DNA of 64,000 nt from Tardiphaga alba (lineage in GTDB: Bacteria > Pseudomonadota > Alphaproteobacteria > Rhizobiales > Xanthobacteraceae), in assembly GCF_018279705.1 (NCBI RefSeq), contig NZ_CP036498.1, forward strand, positions 186,001 through 250,000, written 5' to 3'. Made by a program: the position numbers and the translations under genes. Every line of letters starts with the position of its first letter. Positions within the stretch are counted from its first letter, which is position 1. The notes beneath the pieces are model-generated. The model was not told the DNA's origin. It saw nothing but the letters and a program-made list of their open reading frames with translations, and did not search any database. Positions 39,147-50,114 of the stretch are shown here, piece after piece.

Positions 39147-41342
39147 TTACCAGGTGAAGCTGGTGCGCACATAATACAGGCTGTGCGATGGCTCCTCGTA
39201 ATTGGCGACGTTGGTGATGACCCCCGCCGGAGAGTAGGTCGTCTGCCGCGTGCGGAATAGCGGCCGGGTCAGGTTCAGTGCCGAGAACGAGATGCTGGCA
39301 TTCGGCGTCAGCGCGATCTTCATGGAGAAGTCGAGCCTGTTCAGTGCATTGTATTCCGTGCGCTGGTTGAACAGCGTGTTCACCGTTGTGCCGGTCTGCA
39401 GGATATCCTGCGAATAGGCGAAGGACCGATTATAGTTCAGGCCGAACGTCGTTCGCCATGCCTCGACATAGTAGTCAAGGCCAACATTGACGATGGCGTC
39501 GGGCTGTTCGGCGAAACGGCGTGTCTGCAGCGTCTGCGGGTCGGTCAGTTCGGTCTTGATCAGCGTCGCATTCGACCACAGGGTCAGGTTCGGCATGCTC
39601 AACATGCGCAGCGGAATGCGGCCTTCCAGTTCGAGGCCATAGGCATTGCCATTGCCGGCGTTGCGCAGATCGGAAATCCAGCGCGTCGGTTCGCCCGTGT
39701 AGCCCTGGGTCAGTCGGCGCTCCAGCTTGTCCTCGAAGTTGCGCGCGAACACATTGGCTGACAGGATTCCGAGACGATGATAGAAATAGTGATCGACGCC
39801 GAGATCCGCGCCCCAGACCTTTTCAGGGACTGCATTGGGGTTGCCACGCGTATCAGGGTCGCCGGGCGTTCCGCCGCCTCGGCGTACGGTCGGCGTGAGA
39901 TCGCGCAGATCCGGGCGACGTACGGTGCGCGCGATGCCGGCGCGCAGATCGGTGTCCTGTGCCAGTGCGATCTTGTAGTTCAGAGACGGGTTGAGGTTCG
40001 TTTCGGTGCGCTCGGTTTCCAGGCCGCGGAAATCCGTGGTCGCCGTGTTGCTGTGCTCGACGCGAACGGCCGCGGTGAGCTTATCGGTGCCGAGGATCGA
40101 GAAGCTGTCGCTCAGATAGCCGTAATAGACGTCCTCGCGAATGTCGTAGGTGCGTGAGCCGTCGGCGCGGCCGCCGTCGTTCTCGCCGCGTGTCAGGCGA
40201 TTGAGGCCCATTCCGCTTTCGAACGTGTGTCCATCCCACTGCGTGGTGACGGCTGCGCCGGGCGCAACGCGCGTGAGGGTGACGGGATTGAATGTGTAGC
40301 CGGGGACCACGCCGGTCACGATTCCTGTCGCATTGTAGGATGTCTGTATACTGTCGCGCGCAGTGTCTTCACGTGCCTGCTGGACATCCGCAAAGATCTT
40401 GCTGCTGACGAAATTGTTGTGGGTCTGCGCCCATTCGAAATAGCTGCCGTAGTTTTCACGGACGCGGTTGCGCACTTCTGTGGTGTTGCGATCGACAAAC
40501 GTCATCGCCGTATTGGTGCGGTTCTCGCTCTGCGCGCGCCGTTCCTCGGTCTTCAGGTAGGTTGGCGCCACCGTGAACGTATTGACGTCGTTGGCCTTGA
40601 ATTCGAAGCGACCGAGCGCCGTATATTCGTCGAAGGTGCGCTTCTGATCCTGGATCGTCGCGCGGTTTGGCGTCGTTCCGGCTGCGCCTGTGTAATTATA
40701 GGTGTTGTTGCTCTCTTCCAGCAGGCGTCGCTGATAGCCGCCGCCGATGAAGTATTTCACGGGGCCGGTCTGGCCGCCGGTCCAGCCCGACGCATCGCCC
40801 GCGGTGCCGAAATTCTCGACATGTCCGGCACCCAGCGAAATGCCGCCGCCGGAAGGTCCGAAATTGCGCTTGGTGATGATATTGATGGTGCCCGCAGAGC
40901 CTTGCGAGTCCTGCGACGCCAGCGGGCTGCGCGTGATTTCGATGCGCTCGACGAAGATCGTCGGAATGCGATCGACCTCCATGTTGCGGCTGGAATCACC
41001 GTCGATGATCGGCCGACCGTCGAGCAGAACCTGCGTGTATTCCTTGCCCAGCCCGCGCAGCTTGATGTCCCGCGAACGGTTGACGCGCGGGAAGGTGACG
41101 CCCGGCAGGCGACGGATCGCGTCGCCGACGCTCTGGTCGTTGAATTGATTGAGCTGCTCGGCCTCGATGATAATTTTCGAGTTTGGCGCCGCACGTCGCA
41201 GGTCGTTTGCGGTTTGAACTGATGAGGCGAGCGTGCCCTGGACGATAATTTCATTCAGTGGAACGGCATTCTGCGCTGCCGCAGGGAATGCCAGAGATAC
41301 GAGTGCCGTCGTCGCCAAGAAAGTCTTGCTGCTGAAATTCAT
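39147..41342 (-). CDS. TonB-dependent outer-membrane receptor
   Basis: Outer-membrane importer of 731 residues. A signal peptide (ending FPAAAQ, about residue 24) is followed by a TonB-box-like LNEIIVQG, a plug domain with SVGDAIRRLPGVTFPRV and IKLRGLGKEYTQVLLDGR and IEITRSPLASQDSQGSAGTINIITK, and a 22-strand barrel ending in an aromatic-rich strand (YYVRTSFTW). Ligands for this class are siderophores, heme, cobalamin or oligosaccharides; nothing in the sequence decides among them. No TonB/ExbBD or ABC partner is adjacent. An inverted repeat lies about 110-145 bases upstream of its start. Confidence 0.92.
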   Translation of the reverse strand: MNFSSKTFLATTALVSLAFPAAAQNAVPLNEIIVQGTLASSVQTANDLRRAAPNSKIIIEAEQLNQFNDQSVGDAIRRLPGVTFPRVNRSRDIKLRGLGKEYTQVLLDGRPIIDGDSSRNMEVDRIPTIFVERIEITRSPLASQDSQGSAGTINIITKRNFGPSGGGISLGAGHVENFGTAGDASGWTGGQTGPVKYFIGGGYQRRLLEESNNTYNYTGAAGTTPNRATIQDQKRTFDEYTALGRFEFKANDVNTFTVAPTYLKTEERRAQSENRTNTAMTFVDRNTTEVRNRVRENYGSYFEWAQTHNNFVSSKIFADVQQAREDTARDSIQTSYNATGIVTGVVPGYTFNPVTLTRVAPGAAVTTQWDGHTFESGMGLNRLTRGENDGGRADGSRTYDIREDVYYGYLSDSFSILGTDKLTAAVRVEHSNTATTDFRGLETERTETNLNPSLNYKIALAQDTDLRAGIARTVRRPDLRDLTPTVRRGGGTPGDPDTRGNPNAVPEKVWGADLGVDHYFYHRLGILSANVFARNFEDKLERRLTQGYTGEPTRWISDLRNAGNGNAYGLELEGRIPLRMLSMPNLTLWSNATLIKTELTDPQTLQTRRFAEQPDAIVNVGLDYYVEAWRTTFGLNYNRSFAYSQDILQTGTTVNTLFNQRTEYNALNRLDFSMKIALTPNASISFSALNLTRPLFRTRQTTYSPAGVITNVANYEEPSHSLYYVRTSFTW

Positions 41343-41452
41343 GTCCGCCCCAACCAATGCATGCGCGTTTTGTCGCGCCCCATCGGCTATGGGCGATCAG
41401 CATTGCGTTCGGAAGCGGTTTGTGACGATTTTGTGACAAAGATTTCTAGAAT

Positions 41453-41487
41453 AGCTAGACTTTAGGACAGATTGTCGCAGTCTAGCT
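41453..41487. promoter_or_regulatory. Inverted repeats upstream of the TonB-dependent receptor gene
   Basis: An eight-base perfect inverted repeat (AGCTAGAC at 41453-41460 and GTCTAGCT at 41480-41487) with 19 bases between, and an overlapping short one, TCTAG-N5-CTAGA (41445-41459). They lie between the gshB stop and the receptor start, both genes on the minus strand. They could be an operator for an iron or other metal regulator or part of the gshB 3' end. They lack the GC stem plus T tract of an intrinsic terminator. Confidence 0.4.
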
Positions 41488-41495
41488 GGGGTCGC

Positions 41496-42437
41496 TTACT
41501 TCCGTTTGGCCTCGATCACATCCCAGATCCGTGCAGCGACATCCGGACCGCCGAGTTTGGCGATGGCGCGGATGCCTGTGGGCGAGGTGACGTTGATCTC
41601 GGTGAGGTTGCCGTCGATGACATCGATGCCGACGAAGAGCAGGCCGCGCTCGCGCAGCGCCGGGCCGACACGTTCGCAGATCTCGCGTTCGCGCGGGGAA
41701 AGCTCGGTGGATTTCGCAGCGCCGCCGCGCACCATGTTTGAGCGCAGGTCGTCTTCCGCCGGGACGCGGTTCACTGCACCGGCAAACTCACCGTCCACCA
41801 GGATGATGCGCTTGTCGCCATGCTTCACTTCGGGAAGGAAGCGCTGGATGACCCACTGCTCCTTGAAGGTGACGGAGAACAGGTCATAGAGCGAGCCGAA
41901 ATTCATGTCCTGCGGCAGCACGCGGAACACGGCAGCACCACCATGGCCATGCAACGGCTTCATCACCACGGCGCCATGCTCGGCGCGGAAGGCGTTGATT
42001 TCATCCTTATCGCGCGAGATCAGCGTGGGCGGCATCAGGTCGTTGAAGCCCATCACAAAGATCTTTTCCGGCGCGTTGCGGACCGAAGCCGGGTCGTTCA
42101 CCACCAGCGTCTTCGGATGGATGCGTTCGAGGAGATGCGTAGACGTGATGTAAGCGAGATCGAAAGGAGGGTCCTGCCGCAGCAACACGACATCGAAGCT
42201 CTCCATATTCACACGCTCCGAATCGCCCAGCGTGAAATAGTCACCTTCGACATCGCGAACCGTCAGCGGTTGCACCGGCGCCACCACATCGTTGCCACGC
42301 AGCGACAGCTTATCCGGCGTGTAGTAGGACAAGCGGTGACCGCGCCTCTGTGCTTCGAGCAGCATCGCGAAGGTCGAATCGCCCTTGTGATTGATGCGGG
42401 CGATGGGGTCCATCTGGACGGCGATGTTCAGGGTCAT
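41496..42437 (-). CDS. gshB: Glutathione synthetase
   Basis: ATP-grasp enzyme that joins gamma-glutamylcysteine and glycine. Of 313 residues, the N-terminal domain has [20 protein letters not shown] and the [18 protein letters not shown] segment; the ATP-binding part shows [14 protein letters not shown] and the C-terminal [19 protein letters not shown] with metal ligands. The length matches E. coli GshB. It is the last gene of rsmI-yraN-gshB, starting 34 bases after yraN, and this order is common in alphaproteobacteria. Confidence 0.97.
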   Translation of the reverse strand: MTLNIAVQMDPIARINHKGDSTFAMLLEAQRRGHRLSYYTPDKLSLRGNDVVAPVQPLTVRDVEGDYFTLGDSERVNMESFDVVLLRQDPPFDLAYITSTHLLERIHPKTLVVNDPASVRNAPEKIFVMGFNDLMPPTLISRDKDEINAFRAEHGAVVMKPLHGHGGAAVFRVLPQDMNFGSLYDLFSVTFKEQWVIQRFLPEVKHGDKRIILVDGEFAGAVNRVPAEDDLRSNMVRGGAAKSTELSPREREICERVGPALRERGLLFVGIDVIDGNLTEINVTSPTGIRAIAKLGGPDVAARIWDVIEAKRK

Positions 42438-42471
42438 GGGATCATTCCGGAGGTAGGGCGGCAGGATGAAG

Positions 42472-42874
42472 TCAGCTGGCGGCGTCGAATGCCGCTAACA
42501 GATGGCGTGGCAGATGCTTCGGCGCAATCAGGATGACGTCGAAACGCATGTCGAAATCCGCATGCTCGGGATGCGTCATCAGCCAGCCTTGCGCGGCATT
42601 GCTGATGCGCACCTGCTGCTGCGGCGTCACGGCATAAGCGGCATCATCGAGCGTTTCGCGCGCCTTCACCTCGACAAAGGCGATCAGGTTACGTTTGCGT
42701 GCGACGATGTCGATTTCGCCATGGGGCGTGCGGAAGCGGCGGGCGAGAATCCGGTAGCCTTTCGCCAGGAGCAGCGCAGCGGCCCGGCTTTCGGCCGAGA
42801 GACCGGTGGCAAAGGCTGCAACGCGCTGAGGTGATGGCGCTTTGCTCCGGCCCGGCGCGGAAAGCTCGCGGGGC

Positions 42875-42882
<8 letters not shown>
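42472..42882 (-). CDS. yraN: YraN family (UPF0102) nuclease-like protein
   Basis: Protein of 136 residues with a restriction-endonuclease-like core: [38 protein letters not shown], where the D, E and K residues form the metal-binding site of the family. The cellular role is not established. The ATG at 42882 overlaps the rsmI stop by eight bases, fixing the start and indicating coupled translation. The N-terminal 25 residues are basic and serine/proline-rich. Confidence 0.9.
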
Positions 42883-43801
<919 letters not shown>

Positions 43802-44003
43802 GAGGGTAATCTAGAGGGAAACACGCCAAAGAGGGACAGTCGTTTTTCAGCCGTCGTTCCCCGTTACCGGAGTGGTGGTGGCGGCTGCGGCGCCAAATAT
43901 AAACCTTTTGTTGCGGTTAACTAATTCCGAACAATATGTCTGAATCCTTGCTCCCGTTATAGGCTGGGGGTGGCCGGTGTTCCGGCCGAGAAGAAGAGAA
44001 GCG

Positions 44004-45227
44004 ATGGCCGATCCGTTCGATCCAAAATTGACGCCCCGGGGCACCACCCGGCGAACGGCTGTGAAAACAGGCCTGGGCCTCCTGCTAGGTGCGCCGCTGC
44101 TGGCTGCCTGTTCCGGATTGCAGCAGACCTTGACCAACAATTACAGCACCGGCCCGGCTGAACAGCCGGTCCCGGCCGGTCCGGCGCAGCAGCCGCAGGC
44201 CATCGGCACCGGCGGCGTCAAGGTCGGGCTGATTTTGCCGCAATCCGCATCGGGCAATGCCGGCCTCGCCGCGCAGTCCATGAAGAATGCGGCCGAGATG
44301 GCCTATGCCGAATTCCAGAACCCCAACATCCAGCTCCTCGTGAAGGACGATTCGGGGAGTGCCGCCGGCGCGCAGCAGGCGGCGCAGCAGTTGCTTGGCG
44401 AAGGCGCGGAAATCATCCTGGGACCGTTGTTCGCTGTTTCGGTACCGGCGGTGGCGCAGCTCACGCGTGCGCGCAACATTCCGGTCATCGCGTTCTCGAC
44501 GGATTCGAGCGTGGCCGGGCGCGGCGTCTATCTGCTCAGCTTCCTCCCGGAGTCCGACGTCAACCGCATCGTCGATTATGCCTATGGCACCGGCAAGCGC
44601 TCCTTCGCAGCGATGCTGCCGGAGAATGCCTATGGCAATGTCGTCGAAGTCGCGTTCAAACAGGCCGTTGCGCGCAAAGGCGGCCGCATCGTTGCGTTCG
44701 AACGCTATGGCGCAGATCGCTCCAATGCGGCGAGGAACGTCACCGCCCAACTGACGGGCGCGGATGCATTGCTGCTCGCCGATGACGGCGATGCAGTGGT
44801 GGCAACGGCCGAGGCCCTGACGACGGCAGGCGCCAATCTGCGCAATGTTCAACTGCTCGGCACGGGTCTGTGGGACAATCCACGCGTCTTCAACAGCGCG
44901 TCGATGCAAGGTGGTCTCTACGCTGCGCCGGATCCGGCAGGTTTCCGCGCCTTTTCAGGCCGTTATCGCACCAAATACGGCAACGACCCCGTCCGGACCG
45001 CTACGCTTGCCTATGACGCGGTCGCGCTGGTCGCTGCGCTCGCGCGCACGCAGGGCGGCCAGCGTTTCTCGCAGGAGGTCCTGACCAATCAGTCCGGTTT
45101 CGCTGGCATCGATGGCCTGTTCCGTTTCCGCGCCGATGGCGGCAACGATCGCGGACTGGCGGTGATGAAGGTGGCATCGGGTGGAGGCCAGCCGGTCGCG
45201 GGTTCGCCGAAGAGTTTTGGGACGTAG
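44004..45227 (+). CDS. Penicillin-binding protein activator-like lipoprotein (LpoA C-terminal domain type)
   Basis: Lipoprotein of 407 residues with a lipobox LLAAC (Cys36). The signal also carries TTRRTAVKTG, a twin-arginine pair, so export might use Tat. A periplasmic-binding-protein fold of the branched-chain amino acid type fills the rest (GGVKVGLILPQSASGNAG, GAEIILGPLFAVSVPAVAQ, VPEN-like AAMLPENAYGN, TLAYDAVALVAALA). The same domain in LpoA activates penicillin-binding protein 1A in gammaproteobacteria; that role is inferred here. The ATG at 44004 has a GA-rich site. It diverges from rsmI as in other alphaproteobacteria. Confidence 0.85.
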   Translation: MADPFDPKLTPRGTTRRTAVKTGLGLLLGAPLLAACSGLQQTLTNNYSTGPAEQPVPAGPAQQPQAIGTGGVKVGLILPQSASGNAGLAAQSMKNAAEMAYAEFQNPNIQLLVKDDSGSAAGAQQAAQQLLGEGAEIILGPLFAVSVPAVAQLTRARNIPVIAFSTDSSVAGRGVYLLSFLPESDVNRIVDYAYGTGKRSFAAMLPENAYGNVVEVAFKQAVARKGGRIVAFERYGADRSNAARNVTAQLTGADALLLADDGDAVVATAEALTTAGANLRNVQLLGTGLWDNPRVFNSASMQGGLYAAPDPAGFRAFSGRYRTKYGNDPVRTATLAYDAVALVAALARTQGGQRFSQEVLTNQSGFAGIDGLFRFRADGGNDRGLAVMKVASGGGQPVAGSPKSFGT

Positions 45228-45237
45228 TAACTTCGAC

Positions 45238-45280
45238 CCCTCATGGTGAGGAGGCGCGTAGCGCCGTCTCGAACCATGAG
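45238..45280. repeat. Half copy of family A repeat
   Basis: Only one arm of the family A palindrome is present: CCTCATGGTGAGGAGGCGCG with GCGCCGTCTCGAACCATGAG. It can form a hairpin of its own (CTCATGG with CCATGAG). It lies between the convergent lipoprotein gene and hemW. Confidence 0.75.
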
Positions 45281-45311
45281 CTGCTGGGGCTCAGAGCGTG
45301 CGGTGGCCGGT

Positions 45312-46472
45312 CTACGCTGCCAGATCCGCCACCACCGCATCGAGCACCGGGAAACCCTCCTGCGTCACGCGCAGGCGGCCGTTCTCGATGACGATGGCGC
45401 CTTCCTCGCAGAGATTCTGCACGCGCACGGGATCGAACGGCCGACCCGATAGAGCCTCATAGCGCGCGGGATCGATGCCTTCGACTAGCCGAAGCCCCAT
45501 CAGCAGATATTCGTCGGCGCGTTCTTCGCTGTTGAGGCTTTCATCCAGCGTGACGCCATGGCCGGTGGCCTCGACGCGCATCAGCCACGTCTCCGGCCGC
45601 TTCTCGGTCGATGTCGCATGGCGGACGCCGTCGATATCGATGCGGCCATGCGCACCCGGCCCGATGCCGGCATACTCCTGGCCGCGCCAGTAGACGAGAT
45701 TGTGTTTGCACTCGGCGCCGGGCCGCGCGTGATTGGAAATCTCATAGGTCGGCAGACCGTGCTGCGCGCAGACGTCCTGCGTCACGTCGTACAGCACGCG
45801 CGAGAGGCCTTCTTCCGGTGTCCTCAATTTGCCGGCGGCATGCAGGCCGAAGAACGGCGTGCCTTCCTCGATGGTCAATTGATAGAGCGACAGGTGTTCG
45901 GCGGCTTCGGAAATGGCGAGCTTGAGTTCGCTCGTCCACATCTCCGGCGTCTGGTCCGGCCGTGCATAGATGAGATCGAACGAATAACGATCGAAGGCGC
46001 TGCGTGCGATGGCGACGGCATCGAGTGCTTCACGTGCCGAATGCAGGCGTCCCAGCGATTTCAACGAGGCATCATCGAGCGCTTGCACACCGAGGGACAC
46101 GCGATTGACACCGGCGGCGCGATAGCCATGGAAGCGCGTCGCATCGACGGATGTCGGGTTGGCCTCCATCGAGACTTCGACGGCGGAATCGACATTCCAG
46201 TATTTCGCGATGGAATCTAGGATCGAACCGACCGTCTGTGGCTGCATCAGCGACGGCGTGCCGCCGCCGAGAAAGATCGACGTGACCGTGCGGCCGGGAA
46301 TGCGCGACGCCGTGGTTTCGATCTCGCGTGCGAATGCGCGTGCGAAGCGCTCTTCATCGATCTGCTGATGCCGCACATGGCTGTTGAAGTCGCAATACGG
46401 GCACTTCGACAGGCAGAATGGCCAATGCACATAAACGCCGAAAGCGTCTTGCTGTGCGTTAGCGTTGCTCAA
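45312..46472 (-). CDS. hemW: Heme chaperone HemW (radical SAM family)
   Basis: Radical SAM protein of 386 residues, related to coproporphyrinogen dehydrogenase HemN but of the HemW type that binds and delivers heme. The iron-sulfur cysteines are in CLSKCPYC (residues 20, 24, 27), with [10 protein letters not shown] and [10 protein letters not shown] following. It lacks the extra N-terminal residues HemN needs. A TTG start at 46472 (MSNANAQQ) has GGAGA six bases upstream; another TTG lies five codons earlier. It overlaps the end of rdgB by 14 bases, so the two are co-translated. Confidence 0.93.
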   Translation of the reverse strand: MSNANAQQDAFGVYVHWPFCLSKCPYCDFNSHVRHQQIDEERFARAFAREIETTASRIPGRTVTSIFLGGGTPSLMQPQTVGSILDSIAKYWNVDSAVEVSMEANPTSVDATRFHGYRAAGVNRVSLGVQALDDASLKSLGRLHSAREALDAVAIARSAFDRYSFDLIYARPDQTPEMWTSELKLAISEAAEHLSLYQLTIEEGTPFFGLHAAGKLRTPEEGLSRVLYDVTQDVCAQHGLPTYEISNHARPGAECKHNLVYWRGQEYAGIGPGAHGRIDIDGVRHATSTEKRPETWLMRVEATGHGVTLDESLNSEERADEYLLMGLRLVEGIDPARYEALSGRPFDPVRVQNLCEEGAIVIENGRLRVTQEGFPVLDAVVADLAA

Positions 46473-47100
46473 GGCAGATCTCCGCAAGCTTCACGAAAGC
46501 TTTCGCACGATGCGACAGGCCCTGGCCGAGCGGCGGCAGGCCGTGCTTTTCGACTGCCGTCATCTCGCCGTAAGTGCGCTCATGGCCGTCCGGCAAGAAT
46601 GTCGGATCGTAACCGAAGCCGGCGGTGCCGCGCGGCGGCCAGACCAGCGTGCCATGGGCATGTGCCTCGACTTCCTCGAGATGGCCATCGGGCCAGGCGA
46701 CGCAGAGGGCTGAGACGAAATGCGCAGTGCGCTTGTCAGGCGTGGTCGCGCCGCGCTCCTGCAACAGGCGCTCGATCCGCGTCATTGCGGCGTTGAAGTC
46801 CTTGGACTCACCGGCCCAGCGGGCCGAATAGATGCCGGGCGCGCCGTCGAGTGCATCGACGACGAGGCCGGAATCGTCGGCAAAAGCGGGAAGCTGCGCG
46901 ACATTGGCGGCGGCGATCGCCTTGATCGCGGCATTGGCCTTGAAGGTGTCGCCGGTCTCGTCAGGCTCGGCGAGACCGAGTTCGCCGGCGGACACCGCCT
47001 CGATGCCATAGGGCGCGAGGAGGTCGCGCATCTCGGCAAGCTTGCCGGGATTATGCGTAGCGATCATGAGCTTGCCGGTGATTCGACGATGTTGAGTCAT
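46459..47100 (-). CDS. rdgB: RdgB/HAM1 family non-canonical purine NTP pyrophosphatase
   Basis: Hydrolyses dITP, XTP and ITP so that deaminated purines do not enter DNA or RNA. The 213 residues include [42 protein letters not shown] and [23 protein letters not shown], the substrate pocket motifs. The start is ATG 47100. It lies between rph and hemW; rph-rdgB-hemW in this order is a conserved alphaproteobacterial cluster, here with a repeat between rph and rdgB. Confidence 0.97.
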   Translation of the reverse strand: MTQHRRITGKLMIATHNPGKLAEMRDLLAPYGIEAVSAGELGLAEPDETGDTFKANAAIKAIAAANVAQLPAFADDSGLVVDALDGAPGIYSARWAGESKDFNAAMTRIERLLQERGATTPDKRTAHFVSALCVAWPDGHLEEVEAHAHGTLVWPPRGTAGFGYDPTFLPDGHERTYGEMTAVEKHGLPPLGQGLSHRAKAFVKLAEICLEQR

Positions 47101-47114
47101 GGGGAATGATAGTC

Positions 47115-47206
47115 CGTAGCCCGGATGGAGCGAAGCGCAATCCGGGGATGTCGAGACAGTTGAAACGCTGGTTCCCGGGTTACGCTGCGCTTCACCCGGG
47201 CTACGC
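47115..47206. repeat. Palindromic intergenic repeat between rdgB and rph
   Basis: Ends CGTAGCCCGGATGGAGCGAAG and CTGCGCTTCACCCGGGCTACG, inverted copies with inner CAATCCGGGG and TTCCCGGGTTACG. The GTAGCCCGGATGGAGCGAAG type of repeat is widespread in proteobacterial intergenic DNA. It sits between two genes of one probable transcript. Confidence 0.85.
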
Positions 47207-47215
47207 GACGGAGGC

Positions 47216-47941
47216 TTACGCCACCGCCATCTTCTGCAAGTCCACCAGCTTACCGACGCCCTGCTGGGCCAGCGCCATCAGCTTCATCAGCTCGTCCTGG
47301 GTGAACGGTTCTTTCTCGGCGGTTCCCTGAATCTCGATGATGCGGCCATCGCCGGTCATGACAAAATTCGCATCGGTATCTGCCTCGGAATCCTCGGCGT
47401 AATCGAGATCGAGCACCGGGGTGCCCTGATAGATGCCGCAGGAGATCGCCGCGATATTGGTGCGCAGCACCTTGTCCGCCGTGTCCTTCTTGAACATGTT
47501 GCGGCTCTTCATCCAGGCGATGCAGTCGGCCAGAGCCACCCAGGCGCCGGTGATCGAGGCGGTGCGGGTGCCGCCATCGGCCTGGATCACGTCGCAATCG
47601 ATGGTGATCTGGCGCTCGCCGAGCGCTTCGAGGTCCACGGCGGCGCGCAGCGAGCGGCCGATCAGGCGCTGGATCTCGACGGTGCGGCCGCCCTGCTTGC
47701 CGGCGGCAGCCTCGCGGCGGGTACGTTCCAGCGTGGCGCGCGGCAGCATGCCATATTCGGCGGTGACCCAGCCGCGGCCCTGGCCCTTAAGCCATGGCGG
47801 CAGGCGCTCTTCCAGCGTGGCGGTGACCAGCACATGGGTGTCGCCAAATTTCACCATGCAGGAGCCTTCGGCGTATTTCACGACGCCGCGTTCCAGCGAG
47901 ACAGCGCGCAATTCATCGGGCGCACGACGGCTTGGCCGCAT
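47216..47941 (-). CDS. rph: Ribonuclease PH
   Basis: Phosphate-dependent 3'-5' exonuclease that trims tRNA precursors. The 241 residues start with [19 protein letters not shown] and show [39 protein letters not shown] and [25 protein letters not shown], which carry the phosphate- and metal-binding residues. Length is normal. It diverges from hrcA across 157 bases, a pairing conserved in alphaproteobacteria. Confidence 0.98.
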   Translation of the reverse strand: MRPSRRAPDELRAVSLERGVVKYAEGSCMVKFGDTHVLVTATLEERLPPWLKGQGRGWVTAEYGMLPRATLERTRREAAAGKQGGRTVEIQRLIGRSLRAAVDLEALGERQITIDCDVIQADGGTRTASITGAWVALADCIAWMKSRNMFKKDTADKVLRTNIAAISCGIYQGTPVLDLDYAEDSEADTDANFVMTGDGRIIEIQGTAEKEPFTQDELMKLMALAQQGVGKLVDLQKMAVA

Positions 47942-48098
47942 GAGAAAAATCCTTCCAAATGTTCCGATAAGGTCTGGTTCGCGCGCCTTTTAGGGGCGTG
48001 TGGCGGCAGCGGCAAGGGCAGCGGGGTTCCCGCAACTGCGAAGGTGCTTGTATCCGGCGGCCCGCGACGACAAATTAGGGCCGATAAGGAGTGTCCGA

Positions 48099-49187
48099 GT
48101 GGCGCATCACGATCCGATCGGCCTGATTTCGCCGCGAGCCGGGCTTGCCCAGCTCAATGAGCGGTCGCGCGAGATTTTTCGCCAGATCGTCGAATCCTAT
48201 CTGGCCACCGGCGAGCCGGTCGGCTCGCGCAATATCTCGCGCCTGATCACCGTGCCGCTCTCGCCGGCCTCGGTCCGCAATGTGATGTCGGATCTGGAGC
48301 AGCTCGGGCTGATCTACGCGCCGCACACCTCGGCGGGCCGTTTGCCGACCGAACTCGGCCTGCGTTTCTTCGTCGATGCGCTGATGCAGGTCGGCGATCT
48401 CACCGAGCCGGAGCGGCAGTCGATCCAGCAACAGCTCTCCTCCGTCGGTCGTTCGCAGTCGGTGGAAACCGCTATCGGCGAGGCGCTGACGCATCTCTCT
48501 GGTCTCAGCCGTGCCGCTGCGGTGGTGCTCACCGCCAAATCCAATGCGCGGCTGAAACATATCGAATTCGTCCGTCTGGAGCCGGAAAAGGCGCTGGTGG
48601 TGCTGGTTGCCGAAGACGGCCAGGTCGAGAACCGTGTCCTGACGCTACAGCCCGGCGTGCCCTCGTCCGCGCTCACCGAGGCCTCGAATTTCCTCAATGC
48701 CCGGATTCGCGGCCGTACCCTTGCGGAAGCGCGTCTCGAACTTGAAACCACGCTGAAGCAGAATCAGGCCGAGCTTGATCAGCTCACCCAGAAGGTGATC
48801 GCCGCGGGCCTCGCCTCATGGTCCGGCGGCAATGGCGACGACCGCCAGTTGATCGTGCGCGGACAGGCCAATCTGCTCGAAGACCTGCACGCGCTGGAGG
48901 ATCTCGAGCGCGTACGCTTGCTGTTCGAGGATCTGGAGTCCAAGCGCGAAGTGGTCGATCTGCTCGGCCGCGCCGAAAGCGCCGAGGGCGTGCGCATCTT
49001 CATCGGTTCCGAGAACAAGCTGTTCTCGCTGTCCGGCTCCTCCACCATCATCGCGCCCTATAGCGATGGGGCCGGGCATATCGTCGGTGTTCTCGGCGTG
49101 ATCGGGCCGACCCGGCTGAATTATGCCCGCGTGATCCCGATGGTGGATTACGCTGCCCGGATCGTCAGCCGCATGCTGGGCGGCTGA
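48099..49187 (+). CDS. hrcA: Heat-inducible transcription repressor HrcA
   Basis: Represses groESL and other heat-shock genes by binding CIRCE elements. The N-terminal winged helix-turn-helix ([30 protein letters not shown]) is followed by GAF-like and dimerisation domains ending [25 protein letters not shown] at 48099 with AAGGAG seven bases upstream gives 362 residues starting MAHHDPIG. I found no CIRCE element in the 157 bases upstream, so autoregulation is not evident. grpE follows, separated by a palindrome. Confidence 0.96.
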   Translation: MAHHDPIGLISPRAGLAQLNERSREIFRQIVESYLATGEPVGSRNISRLITVPLSPASVRNVMSDLEQLGLIYAPHTSAGRLPTELGLRFFVDALMQVGDLTEPERQSIQQQLSSVGRSQSVETAIGEALTHLSGLSRAAAVVLTAKSNARLKHIEFVRLEPEKALVVLVAEDGQVENRVLTLQPGVPSSALTEASNFLNARIRGRTLAEARLELETTLKQNQAELDQLTQKVIAAGLASWSGGNGDDRQLIVRGQANLLEDLHALEDLERVRLLFEDLESKREVVDLLGRAESAEGVRIFIGSENKLFSLSGSSTIIAPYSDGAGHIVGVLGVIGPTRLNYARVIPMVDYAARIVSRMLGG

Positions 49188-49189
49188 AC

Positions 49190-49238
49190 GCGCATGACCC
49201 CGAAAAGTGGGTACCGGTTTTCGGGCAAGGTCATGCGC
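49190..49238. repeat. Palindromic repeat, family F (single copy in window)
   Basis: A 49-base palindrome, GCGCATGACC...GGTCATGCGC, with inner CCGAAAA and TTTTCGG arms around GTGGGTACCGG. It starts two bases after the hrcA stop. Elements of this GCATGA-CCGAAAAGTGG type are very frequent in Bradyrhizobium-related genomes, by my recollection. It may act as an attenuating hairpin between hrcA and grpE. Confidence 0.85.
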
Positions 49239-49340
49239 AGACAACCGAAAAGGCCCGGATCGGCTTGATTTTTCGGCCGCAAACCAACATATCCGGGGTC
49301 AATAACCCCACAATTTTGCGTGTTTCGAGAAGGCGGCGTC

Positions 49341-49940
49341 ATGACTGAGTCCAACGGGCAGAACGACAACCACGACAAGACGGCCGAGGCCGCAGAGCCG
49401 GTGGTGTCCAAGCCCTACATCATGCCGGACGATCCGGAACCGAATTCGGTCGAGGCCCTGCAGAAGGAAGCCTCGGATGCGCGCGACCGCACGTTGCGGA
49501 CGCTGGCCGAGATGGAAAATCTCCGCAAGCGCACCCAGAAAGAAGTGGCCGACGCGCGCGTCTATGGCGTTTCGAAATTCGCCGGCGACATCGTCGATAT
49601 CGCCGACAACCTGCAGCGCGCCATCGATGCGGTGCCGGCGGACGCGAAGGCATCGGCCGATCCGGGCTTGAAGGCGCTGATCGAAGGCGTCGAGCTCACC
49701 GAGCGGTCGCTGCTGTCAGCGCTTGAAAAGCACGGCGTGAAGAAGATCGATCCGACCGGCGAGAAGTTCGATCCGAATTTCCATCAGGCCATGTACGAAG
49801 TGCCGGATGCATCGGTGGCCTCGGGCACCGTGGTTCAGGTCGTGCAGGCCGGCTACACCATCGGCGAACGCGTGCTGCGCCCAGCGCTGGTCGGCGTGTC
49901 GAAGGGTGGCGCCAAGGCTGCGCCGGCTGCTTCGGAATAA
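49341..49940 (+). CDS. grpE: Nucleotide exchange factor GrpE
   Basis: Thermosensing dimeric factor that releases ADP from DnaK. The 199 residues have a long N-terminal helix region ([37 protein letters not shown]) and the C-terminal beta domain with [20 protein letters not shown] and [19 protein letters not shown]. The ATG at 49341 opens MTESNGQN. It follows hrcA on the same strand; dnaK and dnaJ are not in the window. Confidence 0.98.
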   Translation: MTESNGQNDNHDKTAEAAEPVVSKPYIMPDDPEPNSVEALQKEASDARDRTLRTLAEMENLRKRTQKEVADARVYGVSKFAGDIVDIADNLQRAIDAVPADAKASADPGLKALIEGVELTERSLLSALEKHGVKKIDPTGEKFDPNFHQAMYEVPDASVASGTVVQVVQAGYTIGERVLRPALVGVSKGGAKAAPAASE

Positions 49941-49967
49941 ACTGACGTCGTTGCAGTGGTTCTCGTT

Positions 49968-50096
49968 CACCTCTCCCCACCGGGGAGAGGTCGCGCGCTT
50001 TTGCGCGCGGGTGAGGGCTCTTGCTCGGACGGTGTGTGGGGCGCCCCCTCACCCGTCACGCTTCGCGTGCCGACCTCTCCCCGGTGGGGAGAGGTT
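49968..50096. repeat. Palindromic intergenic repeat, family C, copy 3
   Basis: Two hairpins, CCTCTCCCCACCGGGGAGAGG at the left and CCTCTCCCCGGTGGGGAGAGG at the right, with GGGTGAGGGC and GCCCCCTCACCC between them pairing with each other. It lies between the convergent grpE and Ada-like genes, as copies 1 and 2 lie between convergent genes. Confidence 0.9.
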
Positions 50097-50114
50097 TTCG
50101 CGCGTCACTGCTGG

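Noticed and set aside
48001..48098. Possible CIRCE operator upstream of hrcA
   Set aside because: I looked for the TTAGCACTC-N9-GAGTGCTAA pattern in the rph-hrcA gap and did not find even a clear half site.
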